DNA of 64,000 nucleotides from Alkalibacterium olivapovliticus (GCF_003003275.1 NZ_PVTO01000008.1:1-64000), one strand, 5' to 3'; shown: positions 34,367 to 43,170, counted from the first letter of the stretch. Notes: a model not told the origin generated them from the sequence alone. Made by a program: numbers and translations.

Positions 34367-35674
34367 TCACTCTTCAGAAGATTCTTCAATATTTAAGCGA
34401 GAGTTTGTTTCTTCAAGAGACCGTCTCAGGCGATTCTGATAGGTTTCATTGAATTCACCACTGTCAAGTGCAGATTCGACGGGAAGGATACGGTATGTAT
34501 ACTCACTGTCTCCTTCATACATATGACGATAAACCCATGTAGGAGTGTAATCCACACCTTGAATCGTTGTTTCGCCTGTTTGTTCGTTTTTCTGAACATC
34601 GACATTGAAAATGACACCATCTTCTGTTGCTGCACGCTCTTCTCCCAACGTTTCCGTTCTCTGATTAGAAACAAAATTACCCAATGAATAGGCCACGACT
34701 GATTCATTGCCATCTACTTCAAGAAATTCTGCTCCTTGAATTACATGCGGGTGGCTGCCGAAAATAATATCGACTCCCTCACGTGTCAGGAATTCTGCGT
34801 AATTCGTCTGAAATTCATTGGGCTCTCTCTGATACTCATCACCCCAGTGCATAAATGAGATGATTAGATCTGGCTCGGAAGCTTTTGCTTCTTCGATATC
34901 AGATACTATTCGCTCTTCACTGATAAGATTGATTTGAGCATTCACCTGCTCAGGCGAAAATGCCGCATCAACACCATTCAAGTGTTCTGTATAAGCTAAG
35001 ATAGCGACCTTAATGCCCTGAACATCTTTTATCAAGACACGTGAATCCGGTTCGCTGGCGTATGTTCCAACTGGATCCAATCCTTTTTCTTCAATAACTT
35101 CGACCGTCCTGTTAACACCATCAAACCCTGTATCCAGACTATGATTATTTGTCGTGATGATTGTATCAAATCCAGCCTGATCCAGTGCATCAACAATGCT
35201 GTCTGGGGTATTGAACATCGGGTAACCTGAATAAGGCAGTCGTGAGCCGGCTAATGTCGTTTCAAGATTGGCGATAGCCAGATCAGCTTCTGAAATATAA
35301 GGCGTTACATCTTCAAACACAGAAGTAAAGTCATATGTGTCCGTTTCTGGAACATACGCGCTGTTGACCTGGGACAAGTGTCCCATAACATCTCCTACTG
35401 CAGAGATTCTGATATCAATAAACGTCTCTTCTTCTATCTCTTCAGCAGTATCGTCAACTTCCTCATTATTTTCCTCTATTTCACTGTTATCTGATTCTTC
35501 AGACTCAGACTCTTCTACAGTCTGAGTCTCTCCATTCGAATCGGCTGCTTCATCATTTCCCTGTGCTAAGTTGATTGCAAATGCAGTTGCTCCAATCAAT
35601 ATAATTGAAAAAAGAATGATTAAGCCTATTAATTTAAACGGCTTCTTTTTATTCTGTCTATTCGTTGATCTCAA
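34367..35674 (-). CDS. CapA family (poly-gamma-glutamate synthesis-type) protein
   Basis: A 435-residue membrane-anchored protein: cytoplasmic basic end, one transmembrane segment (about 14-35), an acidic linker of about 50 residues rich in Glu/Asp/Ser, then a CapA metallophosphatase-like domain. Motifs are VGDVMGHL, ANLETTLAG, TTNNHSLDTGFDG, FMHWGDEYQ and FGSHPHVIQG. In Bacillus CapA takes part in poly-gamma-glutamate export, but no capB/capC is nearby, so another cell-surface role is likely. The start codon is TTG, within the last codons of the VanY gene (17-base overlap), behind GTGGGAT. Confidence 0.9.
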   Translation of the reverse strand: MRSTNRQNKKKPFKLIGLIILFSIILIGATAFAINLAQGNDEAADSNGETQTVEESESEESDNSEIEENNEEVDDTAEEIEEETFIDIRISAVGDVMGHLSQVNSAYVPETDTYDFTSVFEDVTPYISEADLAIANLETTLAGSRLPYSGYPMFNTPDSIVDALDQAGFDTIITTNNHSLDTGFDGVNRTVEVIEEKGLDPVGTYASEPDSRVLIKDVQGIKVAILAYTEHLNGVDAAFSPEQVNAQINLISEERIVSDIEEAKASEPDLIISFMHWGDEYQREPNEFQTNYAEFLTREGVDIIFGSHPHVIQGAEFLEVDGNESVVAYSLGNFVSNQRTETLGEERAATEDGVIFNVDVQKNEQTGETTIQGVDYTPTWVYRHMYEGDSEYTYRILPVESALDSGEFNETYQNRLRRSLEETNSRLNIEESSEE

Positions 35675-36530
35675 TATCTATCCCACTTTCAATTAAGTAT
35701 TCTTCATATGTCAGGCCACTTTCAAATACATCAGTAGCTACTTCTTGTCCAAGATAGCGAAGGTGCCAAGGTTCATACTGGTATCCAGTAATGTCTTCTT
35801 TTCCCTGTGGATATCTGATGATATAGCCAAATTCATGACTGTTTTCTTCTACCCATATCCCCTCCGGAGTATCACCGAATGCTTCAGTCAGCTGATAACT
35901 GACGCTTTCGCTAGTCACGTCCATACCCAATCCCGTCTGATGCTCACTATGGCCTGGTTGCGCGCTGTACCGATTAGCAGCTTCTTCACCATGATTTGAC
36001 ACATAGCTGTTATAGAGCTGAACTTGGGTCTGATAAGATCTGTAGCCTGACCTGGCGTGGAGAAAAATCCCCTCTTCTTCAGCCGCATCGAACATATCTT
36101 TTAATGCCTCCGCTGCTTCAGTTCTCAATTGTCTGATCTCAGGATTATCAAGGACTGTTGGCACTTCTACGGTCACTAAATCTGCTGGTTCATAATCTTC
36201 AGGCAGTGCATACTGTTTATTGACTAGGACTTTCAGACTGTCAGGATCCATCAAATCATCCTCAAAATTTAATGGACTGTCCTCTTCTTCATCAGCTGAA
36301 GAATCCTGGGCAGATTGGCTTCCGGTTTCTCCTTCATCATCTGTTTCTTCCTGGTCTTGTGATTCCTCAGGATTCTCGCCTTGAGACTCGTCAGTTCCAG
36401 TCGTACCTTCAATCTCCGTTTCCTCTACTTCACTTGGTCCTGTCTCTTCCCCGTTACCACTAGCACATCCTGCAAGAACAATAAGACTGGTGAAAAGACT
36501 GATTGACTGTGTCATGCGTTTAACTATCAA
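35658..36530 (-). CDS. VanY-type D-alanyl-D-alanine carboxypeptidase lipoprotein (M15B)
   Basis: A 290-residue lipoprotein that trims peptidoglycan stem peptides outside the cell. The signal peptide ends in the lipobox LAGC (Cys 22). A roughly 70-residue acidic, Gln/Ser-rich linker follows, then the M15 peptidase domain from about residue 105. The zinc site is seen in SEHQTGLGMDVT and YEPWHLRYLG. The start is TTG, 8 bases after AAAGGAG; an ATG five codons later is too far. It overlaps the capA-like gene, forming a two-gene surface operon. Both products carry acidic spacers. Confidence 0.93.
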   Translation of the reverse strand: MIVKRMTQSISLFTSLIVLAGCASGNGEETGPSEVEETEIEGTTGTDESQGENPEESQDQEETDDEGETGSQSAQDSSADEEEDSPLNFEDDLMDPDSLKVLVNKQYALPEDYEPADLVTVEVPTVLDNPEIRQLRTEAAEALKDMFDAAEEEGIFLHARSGYRSYQTQVQLYNSYVSNHGEEAANRYSAQPGHSEHQTGLGMDVTSESVSYQLTEAFGDTPEGIWVEENSHEFGYIIRYPQGKEDITGYQYEPWHLRYLGQEVATDVFESGLTYEEYLIESGIDIEINE

Positions 36531-36660
36531 TGAGTAAACTCCTTTTGTTTCATTAGATTTAATTTAATTAATTACAACAGTTATAGATTAACATAGTTTG
36601 TTTGCTGATACTATAAAAGCACGTGACGATTTTGTTAAACTATTATCTTCTAATACAGAA

Positions 36661-37401
36661 TCAATCGTTCTCAAGTAAAACTGACATCATTATGTCCACT
36701 ACCTGCTCCTGCTGATCTTCTTGAGTTATAGTGGCTGCGCCATCACCTGACTGAAAGCCATAGTTTCCAAACCCCGCATGGTTTCCTCCATCAATGGTAT
36801 AGAAAACAGTATGATCCGGAAGATTGTCTTTGGACTCATCGAAACGCTCTTCATTTACGATTATATCATTAGCTGCTGTAATGGACACAATAGGGTATGG
36901 CTTTTCTGACAAATCACTTGAATCACTTGGATAAGCAGCCAGGAAAAAAAGCCCGTCAATGGTTTCTTCTTCACTTGCTGCATAGATAGAGGCGCTTGCT
37001 CCACCAAGAGAGTGCCCACCGATCCACCACTCCTCATCCGACCTATATTCCTCTATTATTTCTTCAAAGGCATTACTATTTAAAATAGCTAGATTTAACG
37101 GCATATATGGAATGAACACTCTAAACCCCTCTGTACTCAGTTTTTTCGCCAAAGGTAAATATGCTTCTGCCTCAACGAAAGCCCCTTGATAAAAAACGAT
37201 TGTGCCGATTCTATCTTCTGCTTCTATCTTAATCCATCCGTCTTCCTGACTGACCTGTTCTTCATTTAAAATAGCTCTTGCTTCATCCATCGCCTCATAA
37301 GTGCGCGACTGGATCAATAGATACAGGCCGACTGTCATCAGACTAAATAAAACGATAACTCCTATCAACATCTTTTTCCAGTTGACTTTTATTTTCTGCA
37401 T
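36661..37401 (-). CDS. membrane-anchored alpha/beta hydrolase
   Basis: A 246-residue protein with an N-terminal membrane anchor (about 10-30) and an extracellular alpha/beta hydrolase domain. The nucleophile is Ser in WWIGGHSLGGASASIYA, the acid is Asp in ITAANDIIVNE, and the base is His in DGGNHAGFGNYG. The last segment, NHAGFGNYGFQSGDG, marks the PF12695-like family found in Firmicutes. The substrate is unknown; an ester or small-molecule hydrolase is likely. AGGAATGAACTAAC precedes the ATG. Same strand as VanY but 130 bases upstream, so the link is uncertain. Confidence 0.88.
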   Translation of the reverse strand: MQKIKVNWKKMLIGVIVLFSLMTVGLYLLIQSRTYEAMDEARAILNEEQVSQEDGWIKIEAEDRIGTIVFYQGAFVEAEAYLPLAKKLSTEGFRVFIPYMPLNLAILNSNAFEEIIEEYRSDEEWWIGGHSLGGASASIYAASEEETIDGLFFLAAYPSDSSDLSEKPYPIVSITAANDIIVNEERFDESKDNLPDHTVFYTIDGGNHAGFGNYGFQSGDGAATITQEDQQEQVVDIMMSVLLEND

Positions 37402-37443
37402 GTTAGTTCATTCCTATACCTATTTTTATGTTTCAATTGTGAC

Positions 37444-38667
37444 TCAAGAAAACCTGCGGGGCATTAATACACTCAGACCATGAGCCTTAAGCGTACTGAA
37501 GATGGGTTTCCAGCCATTCTCATGAATGACAGGAGCTTTTCCGTCAGCGATTCGCTTGATCTGCTGCTCATAATAACTGATTCCCATAAATCCACCTGCT
37601 TTACCATCCAGTAAAGGAATGTTTGTCGTCAGCCTAGGCATTGTCACTTCTGACAGTTTCCCTTCCATCATCCTCTGCGGAAGGTCAGGGTACAACACTA
37701 ATGGTCGTGCTAAGCCGATCATGTCAGTCTTTTTCTCGTTTAATGCCTTTTCCATTGTTAAAAGCGTGCGAAAGCCACCCGTGACGACTATTGGAGAACT
37801 AATGACTGACTTCAATTTTTTGGCATAATCTATAAAGAACACCTCTTCACCATCCGCTTCGGCGAACATACGGGGGTTCTCATAATTTCCTCCTGATATT
37901 TCTATTAAATCGATACCTAGATCTGACAGTTTCGTCATCACCTTTAGAGCCGCTTTCTCATTAAAGCCACCTTCATTAAAATCAGAACTATTTAATTTGA
38001 CACTTATCGAAAAGTCCGGACCCAGCACCTCTCTGATACCAGAATATATGTCGATTAGAAAACGCATCCTGTTTTCGCTTGAACCTCCATAGTCATCCTG
38101 ACGCTGATTACTTAGAGGTGACAAAAACTGACTGACCAGGTACCCGTGTGCCCCGTGAATTTGAACACCGTTAAAACCTGCTTTTCTGATGATCTGAGCA
38201 GACCTGATAAATTTCTGGATAATTTCTTTCACTTCCTCAGTCGTTAATTCTCTAGGAGGACTAAAAAATGATCTGTATTTCTTATCCAGGGAGAGTGCAC
38301 TGGGAGCCACTGGTTCTTTTGAAAGAGAACGGGGAGATTGCCGGCCGGGATGATTTAACTGTACCCACACTTTTGTATTGTTGATGCTCCCTGCTGCTGC
38401 CCATTCTTTTAATCTAGCTAAGTCCCGTTCATCATCGATCACGACATTTCCAGGCTCTCCCAGTGCATCACGGTCTATCATTATATTTCCGGTGACCACT
38501 ATTCCTGCTCCGCCTTCAGCCCATTGCTTGTATAAGCTGACAAGCAGTGCACTAGGGCTGTTGAAACGGTCGGCCAGTGTCTCACTCATTGCTGACTTAA
38601 AGAATCTATTTTTTACAACCACATTGTTCGGTAATATTAATGACCGTTCCACTTCAAGCTTGTTCAT
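37444..38667 (-). CDS. NADH:flavin oxidoreductase (Old Yellow Enzyme family)
   Basis: A 407-residue FMN barrel enzyme reducing activated double bonds. Typical motifs are NRFFKSAMSE near the N-terminus, GFNGVQIHGAHGYLVSQFLSP with the substrate-binding His pair, RQDDYGGSSENRMRF, and the C-terminal GLARPLVLYPDLP phosphate site. It lacks the iron-sulfur and FAD domains of 2,4-dienoyl-CoA reductase, so it is a stand-alone OYE of the YqjM-like or NemA-like type. TAAGGAG precedes the ATG. Physiological substrate unknown. Confidence 0.94.
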   Translation of the reverse strand: MNKLEVERSLILPNNVVVKNRFFKSAMSETLADRFNSPSALLVSLYKQWAEGGAGIVVTGNIMIDRDALGEPGNVVIDDERDLARLKEWAAAGSINNTKVWVQLNHPGRQSPRSLSKEPVAPSALSLDKKYRSFFSPPRELTTEEVKEIIQKFIRSAQIIRKAGFNGVQIHGAHGYLVSQFLSPLSNQRQDDYGGSSENRMRFLIDIYSGIREVLGPDFSISVKLNSSDFNEGGFNEKAALKVMTKLSDLGIDLIEISGGNYENPRMFAEADGEEVFFIDYAKKLKSVISSPIVVTGGFRTLLTMEKALNEKKTDMIGLARPLVLYPDLPQRMMEGKLSEVTMPRLTTNIPLLDGKAGGFMGISYYEQQIKRIADGKAPVIHENGWKPIFSTLKAHGLSVLMPRRFS

Positions 38668-38710
38668 ATCTAGTCTCCTTAAACTCCACCACTGAAAATG
38701 ATACTTGAAT

Positions 38711-39805
38711 TTATCTATTCAACTTTTTCCAGCTGGAGTGCATATAATAATTCTTCTGCTTTCTCTCATATATATAGGCTGACCATTCATACGACTTAGT
38801 CCATTCCTTGAATACAGGCGCAGTCCTGTACAAGAATCGAATAGACCATTTTTCTGGAACAGGAGACCATCCCTCAGAAGGATAACATTTTATCTTGATT
38901 GTCCTTCCTCTTTTAATCACCTGGTATCGCCCCATTATAAGACCTAAAGAGGAGTGACAGCTGATTTGGAATAACCCTTCTTTCATCTGATTGTTTTCCA
39001 GTCCCGTCACACTTGGGAATGGCGGTACAAATGTCAGTTCTAAAGGGTGTAAGGGATTAGTCTGTCTTATTTTTTTGATGGATGGGCAGTCCTCACTCCA
39101 AATCAATTCAATAAAAGTTGATTCCTTCTTTACAACCTCCTGCTGTCCAGTCAATTTGATCAAGCTGACATGATCGTCTAAAGAAGGATTAAACCCTGCA
39201 ATAAGCGGCTTTGAACTGTAGCGCGTGAAATACATCTTCATTCCATCCATGGGGAAAGAAAGGGTATCCAAGGCATGCTCTTTTCCGTCTATTTTAATGG
39301 CGATAACTGTATGGTTTTTTCTGACAAAATAAAAATCAAACAAATAAATAAGCGGTAGGCAGGATGGTGTTTCAGCAGCGGATTCCATAGGAGCCAGGAG
39401 ACTAAATGGCTGTCTTTTTTTGTAGTTTCTTTCGTTAATTTTGATTTTGACCGACCTTTGATACTTATCAGTAAAACGATAAAGTGCCTGTGCCCCTCTT
39501 TCATTAATTTCAAACGATGCCACTTCAAACAAACACTCTATTTTGTCTGCCAGACCCTTTCCTGCTGTATCAAAGTTTTTTTCTGATAAAGCAAGACTCT
39601 TCTGATAATAGACATCGACTTTGCTGTCTCTTCTCCAGCCAATCACAAGATGTCCCTGCCCGTTTATTTCGTCATCGAAAACCTGCACCTCAAACCCTAT
39701 ATAATACTCATCAGGATCCCTTTGAAAGTTGATCAGTAATACTCTTTCCATGGGATCGACTGCGAAATGAAAAGGATTGATTAATAAAGATTGCTCAGTA
39801 TTCAT
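38711..39805 (-). CDS. hypothetical protein, 364 residues
   Basis: I do not recognise this protein. It is mostly predicted strands with many aromatic and basic residues, has no signal peptide, no membrane segment and no obvious catalytic motif. Two halves look similar in style (DPDEYYIGFEVQVFDDEINGQGHLVIGWRR and later EGLFQISCHSSLGLIMGRYQVIKRGR), suggesting a beta-sandwich or carbohydrate-binding-like fold, a guess only. ATG at 39805 follows AAAGGATGTG; a longer in-frame start lacks a site. It lies 43 bases upstream of the OYE gene on the same strand. Confidence 0.7.
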   Translation of the reverse strand: MNTEQSLLINPFHFAVDPMERVLLINFQRDPDEYYIGFEVQVFDDEINGQGHLVIGWRRDSKVDVYYQKSLALSEKNFDTAGKGLADKIECLFEVASFEINERGAQALYRFTDKYQRSVKIKINERNYKKRQPFSLLAPMESAAETPSCLPLIYLFDFYFVRKNHTVIAIKIDGKEHALDTLSFPMDGMKMYFTRYSSKPLIAGFNPSLDDHVSLIKLTGQQEVVKKESTFIELIWSEDCPSIKKIRQTNPLHPLELTFVPPFPSVTGLENNQMKEGLFQISCHSSLGLIMGRYQVIKRGRTIKIKCYPSEGWSPVPEKWSIRFLYRTAPVFKEWTKSYEWSAYIYERKQKNYYMHSSWKKLNR

Positions 39806-40064
39806 AATGTCACATCCTTTACTGGACCAGTAAGATAGACTTCTGAGAACAGACACACTTTACTGCTTTAACTCCATGGGTGTATCCGAGTTTACTAGGC
39901 TAACGGCTGACATGTATGACATACGTTGGCTTTCGATTATTCAATTGTACTTTCTTTCTATTATCACCTTTATTATACAATGTTTGTCCAAAAAGGCATA
40001 CCCTACTGCACGGTCATTTAAAATCGTCTGCTGGTTCAAAGAAGTATCAATAAGCCCTTATATC
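39806..40064. other. intergenic region without recognised gene
   Basis: About 260 bases between the unknown protein and the hairpin after ywbE. A minus-strand TATAAT (39972-39977) could be the -10 box of the unknown gene, but a -35 hexamer is not evident. Nothing else is visible. Confidence 0.4.
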
Positions 40065-40103
40065 TTAAAGAGCATCTGTTAAAAGGTAACAGATGCTCTT
40101 TAA
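40065..40103 (-). terminator. hairpin downstream of ywbE
   Basis: Perfect 16-base arms (40065-40080 and 40088-40103) around a 7-base loop. There is no real T run on the minus side, so it may stabilise the mRNA end or terminate inefficiently. Confidence 0.65.
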
Positions 40104-40110
40104 CTTCTCA

Positions 40111-40305
40111 TTATTTAATAACTTCCTTCACTCTACCGACTGTTTTGTCTTCCAGCATAACTTTTATCCCGTGTGGGTGTGTGGGTGAATTAGTTAGCAG
40201 TTTCATGACGACCCCTTCAGTCAGTTTGCCTGAACGCTGATCCTGTTTCTGAACCACTTTGACTTTATCCCCCTGTTTAATATTTGCTCGCTTAGTTCCA
40301 TCCAT
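40111..40305 (-). CDS. ywbE: YwbE family protein
   Basis: A 64-residue protein of the YwbE/DUF2196 family: ANIKQGDKVKVVQKQDQRSGKLTEGVVMKLLTNSPTHPHGIKV is nearly diagnostic. It probably forms a small beta-barrel related to KOW/SH3-like folds; function unknown. The ATG follows AAGGGG. It is a single gene, divergent from the heliorhodopsin gene with a 290-base gap. Confidence 0.92.
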   Translation of the reverse strand: MDGTKRANIKQGDKVKVVQKQDQRSGKLTEGVVMKLLTNSPTHPHGIKVMLEDKTVGRVKEVIK

Positions 40306-40453
40306 ATCGTTAATCCCCTTATCGATTAATCATTCTTTAGTTATCTTTAAATTCCTAATATCAGTATACCTTTTTGAAGGGACTTTTGCAGTGTCAATAA
40401 TCTGAAGTGATATCGCCCTTCTGTTTTTTCTAAACAGTATTCAGTCGAGATAG

Positions 40454-40499
40454 TATAGAACACTATATAACGATTGTTATGGTATTATGACTTTAACAA
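40454..40499. repeat. inverted repeats upstream of the heliorhodopsin gene
   Basis: Two inverted repeats lie about 100-140 bases before the heliorhodopsin start: TATAG-AACA-CTATA (40454-40467) and TTGTTA-N14-TAACAA (40474-40499). The intergenic region is otherwise AT-rich with no clear sigma-A promoter. These could be protein-binding sites; the arms are short, so chance cannot be excluded. Confidence 0.35.
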
Positions 40500-40595
40500 A
40501 TCAATCTTTAAACTGATGTAAACTAAAGGAAATGATGCTTATCAGGCAAGTCTTATATCTCAATGCAGCTTACTATTCGAAAGAAGGTGTTCGTC

Positions 40596-41378
40596 TTGTC
40601 AAAAGCCATCACATATTCATCATTAAAAAGATTCAATCTGATCATGGGCTTTCTCCACCTTATTCAAGGGTTACTCATGCTCGGCTTTGCTTTATTCATT
40701 GATCGCATTGCTGATTTCAGGATTCCTGTCATGTCTAATTTTCTGACATTCGATGAGACTCAGATGCGTCTTGTCACCGAAACAGACATGATTGCTGAAC
40801 TGCCATTCGGGATAACCGTTTCTTTATTTCTCTTTTTATCTGCCCTTGCACATTTTATAATCGTCAGCCCATGGGGAAACCCTAAGTATAACGATGACTT
40901 AAGTAAAGGGATGAACCGATTTCGCTGGTATGAATATGCGCTCAGTTCTTCTCTCATGATTATGCTGATTGCCTTACTCTTTGGCGTCTATGATATTGGG
41001 GCACTCATACTAATCGTTCTCATCAATGCGTCAATGAACCTGTTCGGTCTTGATATGGAAGAGATCAACTATTATACAAAAAAAACAAACTGGAAACCAT
41101 TCATCTTCGGCACTATAGCTGGTCTGGCACCATGGATCGTCATCCTTCTATATGCATTCGGGAATTCTAATCCGGCTGAAATCCCCTGGTTTGTCTATGC
41201 TATAGTCGGCAGTTATTTTGTTTTTTTCAATCTATTTCCGATCAACATGATTCTGCAATATAAAAGGATCGGTAAATGGGAAAATTATCTTTATGGTGAA
41301 CGAGGGTACATTATTTTGAGTTTGTTTGCTAAATCCATACTCGCCTGGTTAGCTTTTGCAGGTGTCATGCAGCCCTGA
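40596..41378 (+). CDS. heliorhodopsin
   Basis: A seven-helix retinal protein of the heliorhodopsin family (260 residues). Diagnostic segments are RWYEYALSSSLMI in helix C with the counterion Glu (E113), INASMNLFGLDMEE, and YGERGYIILSLFAKSILAW in helix G with the retinal lysine K246. Two conserved histidines are placed as in known heliorhodopsins (H21 in GFLHLIQG, H86 in ALAHFII). It is unlike type 1 pumps, which lack these motifs. The start is TTG, 6 bases after GAAGGTG, giving the usual MSK-type N-terminus; an ATG 33 bases upstream has no ribosome site. The signalling partner is unknown. Next genes are ThpR and Nudix, convergent. Confidence 0.93.
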   Translation: MSKAITYSSLKRFNLIMGFLHLIQGLLMLGFALFIDRIADFRIPVMSNFLTFDETQMRLVTETDMIAELPFGITVSLFLFLSALAHFIIVSPWGNPKYNDDLSKGMNRFRWYEYALSSSLMIMLIALLFGVYDIGALILIVLINASMNLFGLDMEEINYYTKKTNWKPFIFGTIAGLAPWIVILLYAFGNSNPAEIPWFVYAIVGSYFVFFNLFPINMILQYKRIGKWENYLYGERGYIILSLFAKSILAWLAFAGVMQP

Positions 41379-41394
41379 TCTTATATTATATACC

Positions 41395-41449
41395 GAGTTC
41401 CTGCTCCTTTGTCTGTTATGTAGCAGATTTGAAGGGGCAGAACTCTTTT
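41395..41449 (+). terminator. heliorhodopsin terminator
   Basis: Arms GAGTTCCTGCTCCTT (41395-41409) and AAGGGGCAGAACTC (41432-41445) pair with one bulge and one G-U, followed by TTTTCTGTCTTATTT. Confidence 0.75.
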
Positions 41450-41477
41450 CTGTCTTATTTAAGGCGCTTTTAGCCTG

Positions 41478-42035
41478 TTATCTTTCTGTCCCACAGTCTA
41501 AAGTTCTGGTATAAATCGGTCGATACACTAACTCGCCTTCTTCTCGTCTGCTCTCCATCAATGAAATAGTGTCAACTTCCAGGCGTTCTTCTGGCACTTC
41601 GACTAAATTCACAACTTCATCCATTGAGTCTGATAGTACAATCTGTCTTCCTAAAGTGATATGAGGAGTATATTTTAAATCATCAGGAGTCGAGTCCTTT
41701 GCCAGCGCTCGTCTGATCGACTGATTCAATGCATGAAGATGAGTTAGATCTCCTTTAAGACCAATCCATATAATGTGTTTATTTTTTTTTTGAAAGTGAC
41801 CAATTGAATTTAATCTCAACTGAAACGGGCTTGTCCGTTCAGATACTTGATCGAGTGTCCTTTTAATCTCCTCAGTCTTTTCTTCATTTACTTCTCCTAT
41901 AAAATGCAGCGTCAGGTGAAAATTGTCCACACTAGTATAGTTTCCTTTATCAACTATCTGTTTAGTTTTTTCCTGTACATCTAGTACGCGTTTTTTTAAG
42001 TCATTACTCAGTTCGATTGCTATAAATACCCTCAT
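41478..42035 (-). CDS. thpR: RNA 2',3'-cyclic phosphodiesterase
   Basis: A 185-residue 2H phosphoesterase that opens 2',3'-cyclic phosphates in RNA. Both HxTL-type motifs are present: NFHLTLHFIG (H40) and TPHITLGR. The N-terminus MRVFIAIELSNDLKK is typical. Cellular role is not settled. AAGGAGG precedes the ATG. It follows the Nudix gene by 24 bases on the same strand, in a three-gene run with DUF1697. Confidence 0.94.
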   Translation of the reverse strand: MRVFIAIELSNDLKKRVLDVQEKTKQIVDKGNYTSVDNFHLTLHFIGEVNEEKTEEIKRTLDQVSERTSPFQLRLNSIGHFQKKNKHIIWIGLKGDLTHLHALNQSIRRALAKDSTPDDLKYTPHITLGRQIVLSDSMDEVVNLVEVPEERLEVDTISLMESRREEGELVYRPIYTRTLDCGTER

Positions 42036-42059
42036 GACTAAGCCTCCTTACTTCCCATT

Positions 42060-42593
42060 TCAAGACTGTTCCACATCTCTTGAAATAATGCCATACTGAT
42101 TCCTGCTCTCAAATAACAGCTCTATGAAGTTTGGAAAATAAGGGATAAAATAACCCTTACTGATCATGTCTAAGATTTCATCTTTCGTAGCCCACTTAGC
42201 TGCCTGCACTTCTTCTTCTTGCAAAGACAGATCCTCTATCGCTATATTTTTATGAATGATATAAATATCATCAAAGCCATGATCATAGTTTATAGTCAGA
42301 TGAGGTCTGACTTCTTCAAAATCTATTTCAATCCCGAGCTCTTCCTTTGTTTCCCGTTTTATAGCTGCCTGGCTTGTTTCTCCACTTAATGCACTGCCAC
42401 CGACAGAAATATCCCACATATCTGCCCAGCCTGCCTTATCTGCTTGTCTCTGCTGTATCAGCATCCTCTCGTTTGAATCGAACAGGCACAGGTGGACGAT
42501 CATATGCAATTGACCATTGTCAAAGGCTTCTCCTCTGATCATCTTGTCAGCTGTTATAACTCTATTTCTATCATACGTATCCCAAATTTCCAT
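42060..42593 (-). CDS. Nudix hydrolase (isopentenyl-diphosphate isomerase-like)
   Basis: A 177-residue Nudix protein. The complete Nudix box GSALSGETSQAAIKRETKEELGI is at about residues 60-82, preceded by WDTYDRNR, HLCLFDSNERMLIQQRQADKAGW and MWDISVGG, which resembles the YfcD/IDI-like branch. It hydrolyses a nucleoside-diphosphate-linked compound; substrate unknown. Start: ATG at 42593 is 9 bases after AAGGAG; another ATG at 42599 is 3 bases from it. The gene lies directly after the DUF1697 gene. Confidence 0.88.
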   Translation of the reverse strand: MEIWDTYDRNRVITADKMIRGEAFDNGQLHMIVHLCLFDSNERMLIQQRQADKAGWADMWDISVGGSALSGETSQAAIKRETKEELGIEIDFEEVRPHLTINYDHGFDDIYIIHKNIAIEDLSLQEEEVQAAKWATKDEILDMISKGYFIPYFPNFIELLFESRNQYGIISRDVEQS

Positions 42594-42606
42594 TGTCATC
42601 AGCTCC

Positions 42607-43170
42607 TTAATTATACGGGCTCTCATCCTTTAGTCCCTCATTCATCAAACTAACTAGCCGACGAGTAGTATTGATATTTCTGATTGTCATTTTTTTGTAA
42701 AGCCGTGACCCGGCGAGCTTCATTAATCCGCTCTTCGTAACGTTTTTTCTATCAACAGACCATATGACAGCTCCTGGGACATAAAAGACCGTATCGATCG
42801 CTGGCACAATAGACAGCTCACCTATAATAGAAGGCGTATCAACTTCTTCAAATAAAAAGAGCACATCACATTTCATTTGCTTATCATTCGTCCAAAGCTC
42901 AGGTACTTCTGCCATTAATGTGCTCATCTCAGATCGACTGCGTATCAGAATGTCCAGCTTCAGCCCGAAGTCTTCATAAATGACTTCAGCTATATTATCT
43001 TTGAATTCAGACTTGTTGTCTGCAGGCAAATTAAAAATGACATTTCCAGTATTAATATAGGTTCGAACACCTCTCACTCCAACTCTTTCAACTGACCGCT
43101 TTAGCTCAGGCATACTGACTTTATTTTTTCCGCCAACATTTATTCCTCTTAACAGTGCTACATAGTCCAT
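42607..43170 (-). CDS. DUF1697 domain-containing protein
   Basis: A 187-residue protein with the DUF1697 pattern: YVALLRGINVGGKNKVSMPELK at the start, RTYINTGNVIF near residue 40, and the C-terminal NVTKSGLMKLAGSRLYKKMTIRNINTTRRL. Function is unknown; the fold is ferredoxin-like. CAAGGAG precedes the ATG. It is the first gene of the DUF1697-Nudix-thpR run. Confidence 0.92.
   Translation of the reverse strand: MDYVALLRGINVGGKNKVSMPELKRSVERVGVRGVRTYINTGNVIFNLPADNKSEFKDNIAEVIYEDFGLKLDILIRSRSEMSTLMAEVPELWTNDKQMKCDVLFLFEEVDTPSIIGELSIVPAIDTVFYVPGAVIWSVDRKNVTKSGLMKLAGSRLYKKMTIRNINTTRRLVSLMNEGLKDESPYN

Noticed and set aside
40563-40595. ATG at 40563 as heliorhodopsin start
   Set aside because: It has no ribosome site and adds 11 residues that contain the real ribosome site; TTG at 40596 fits better.
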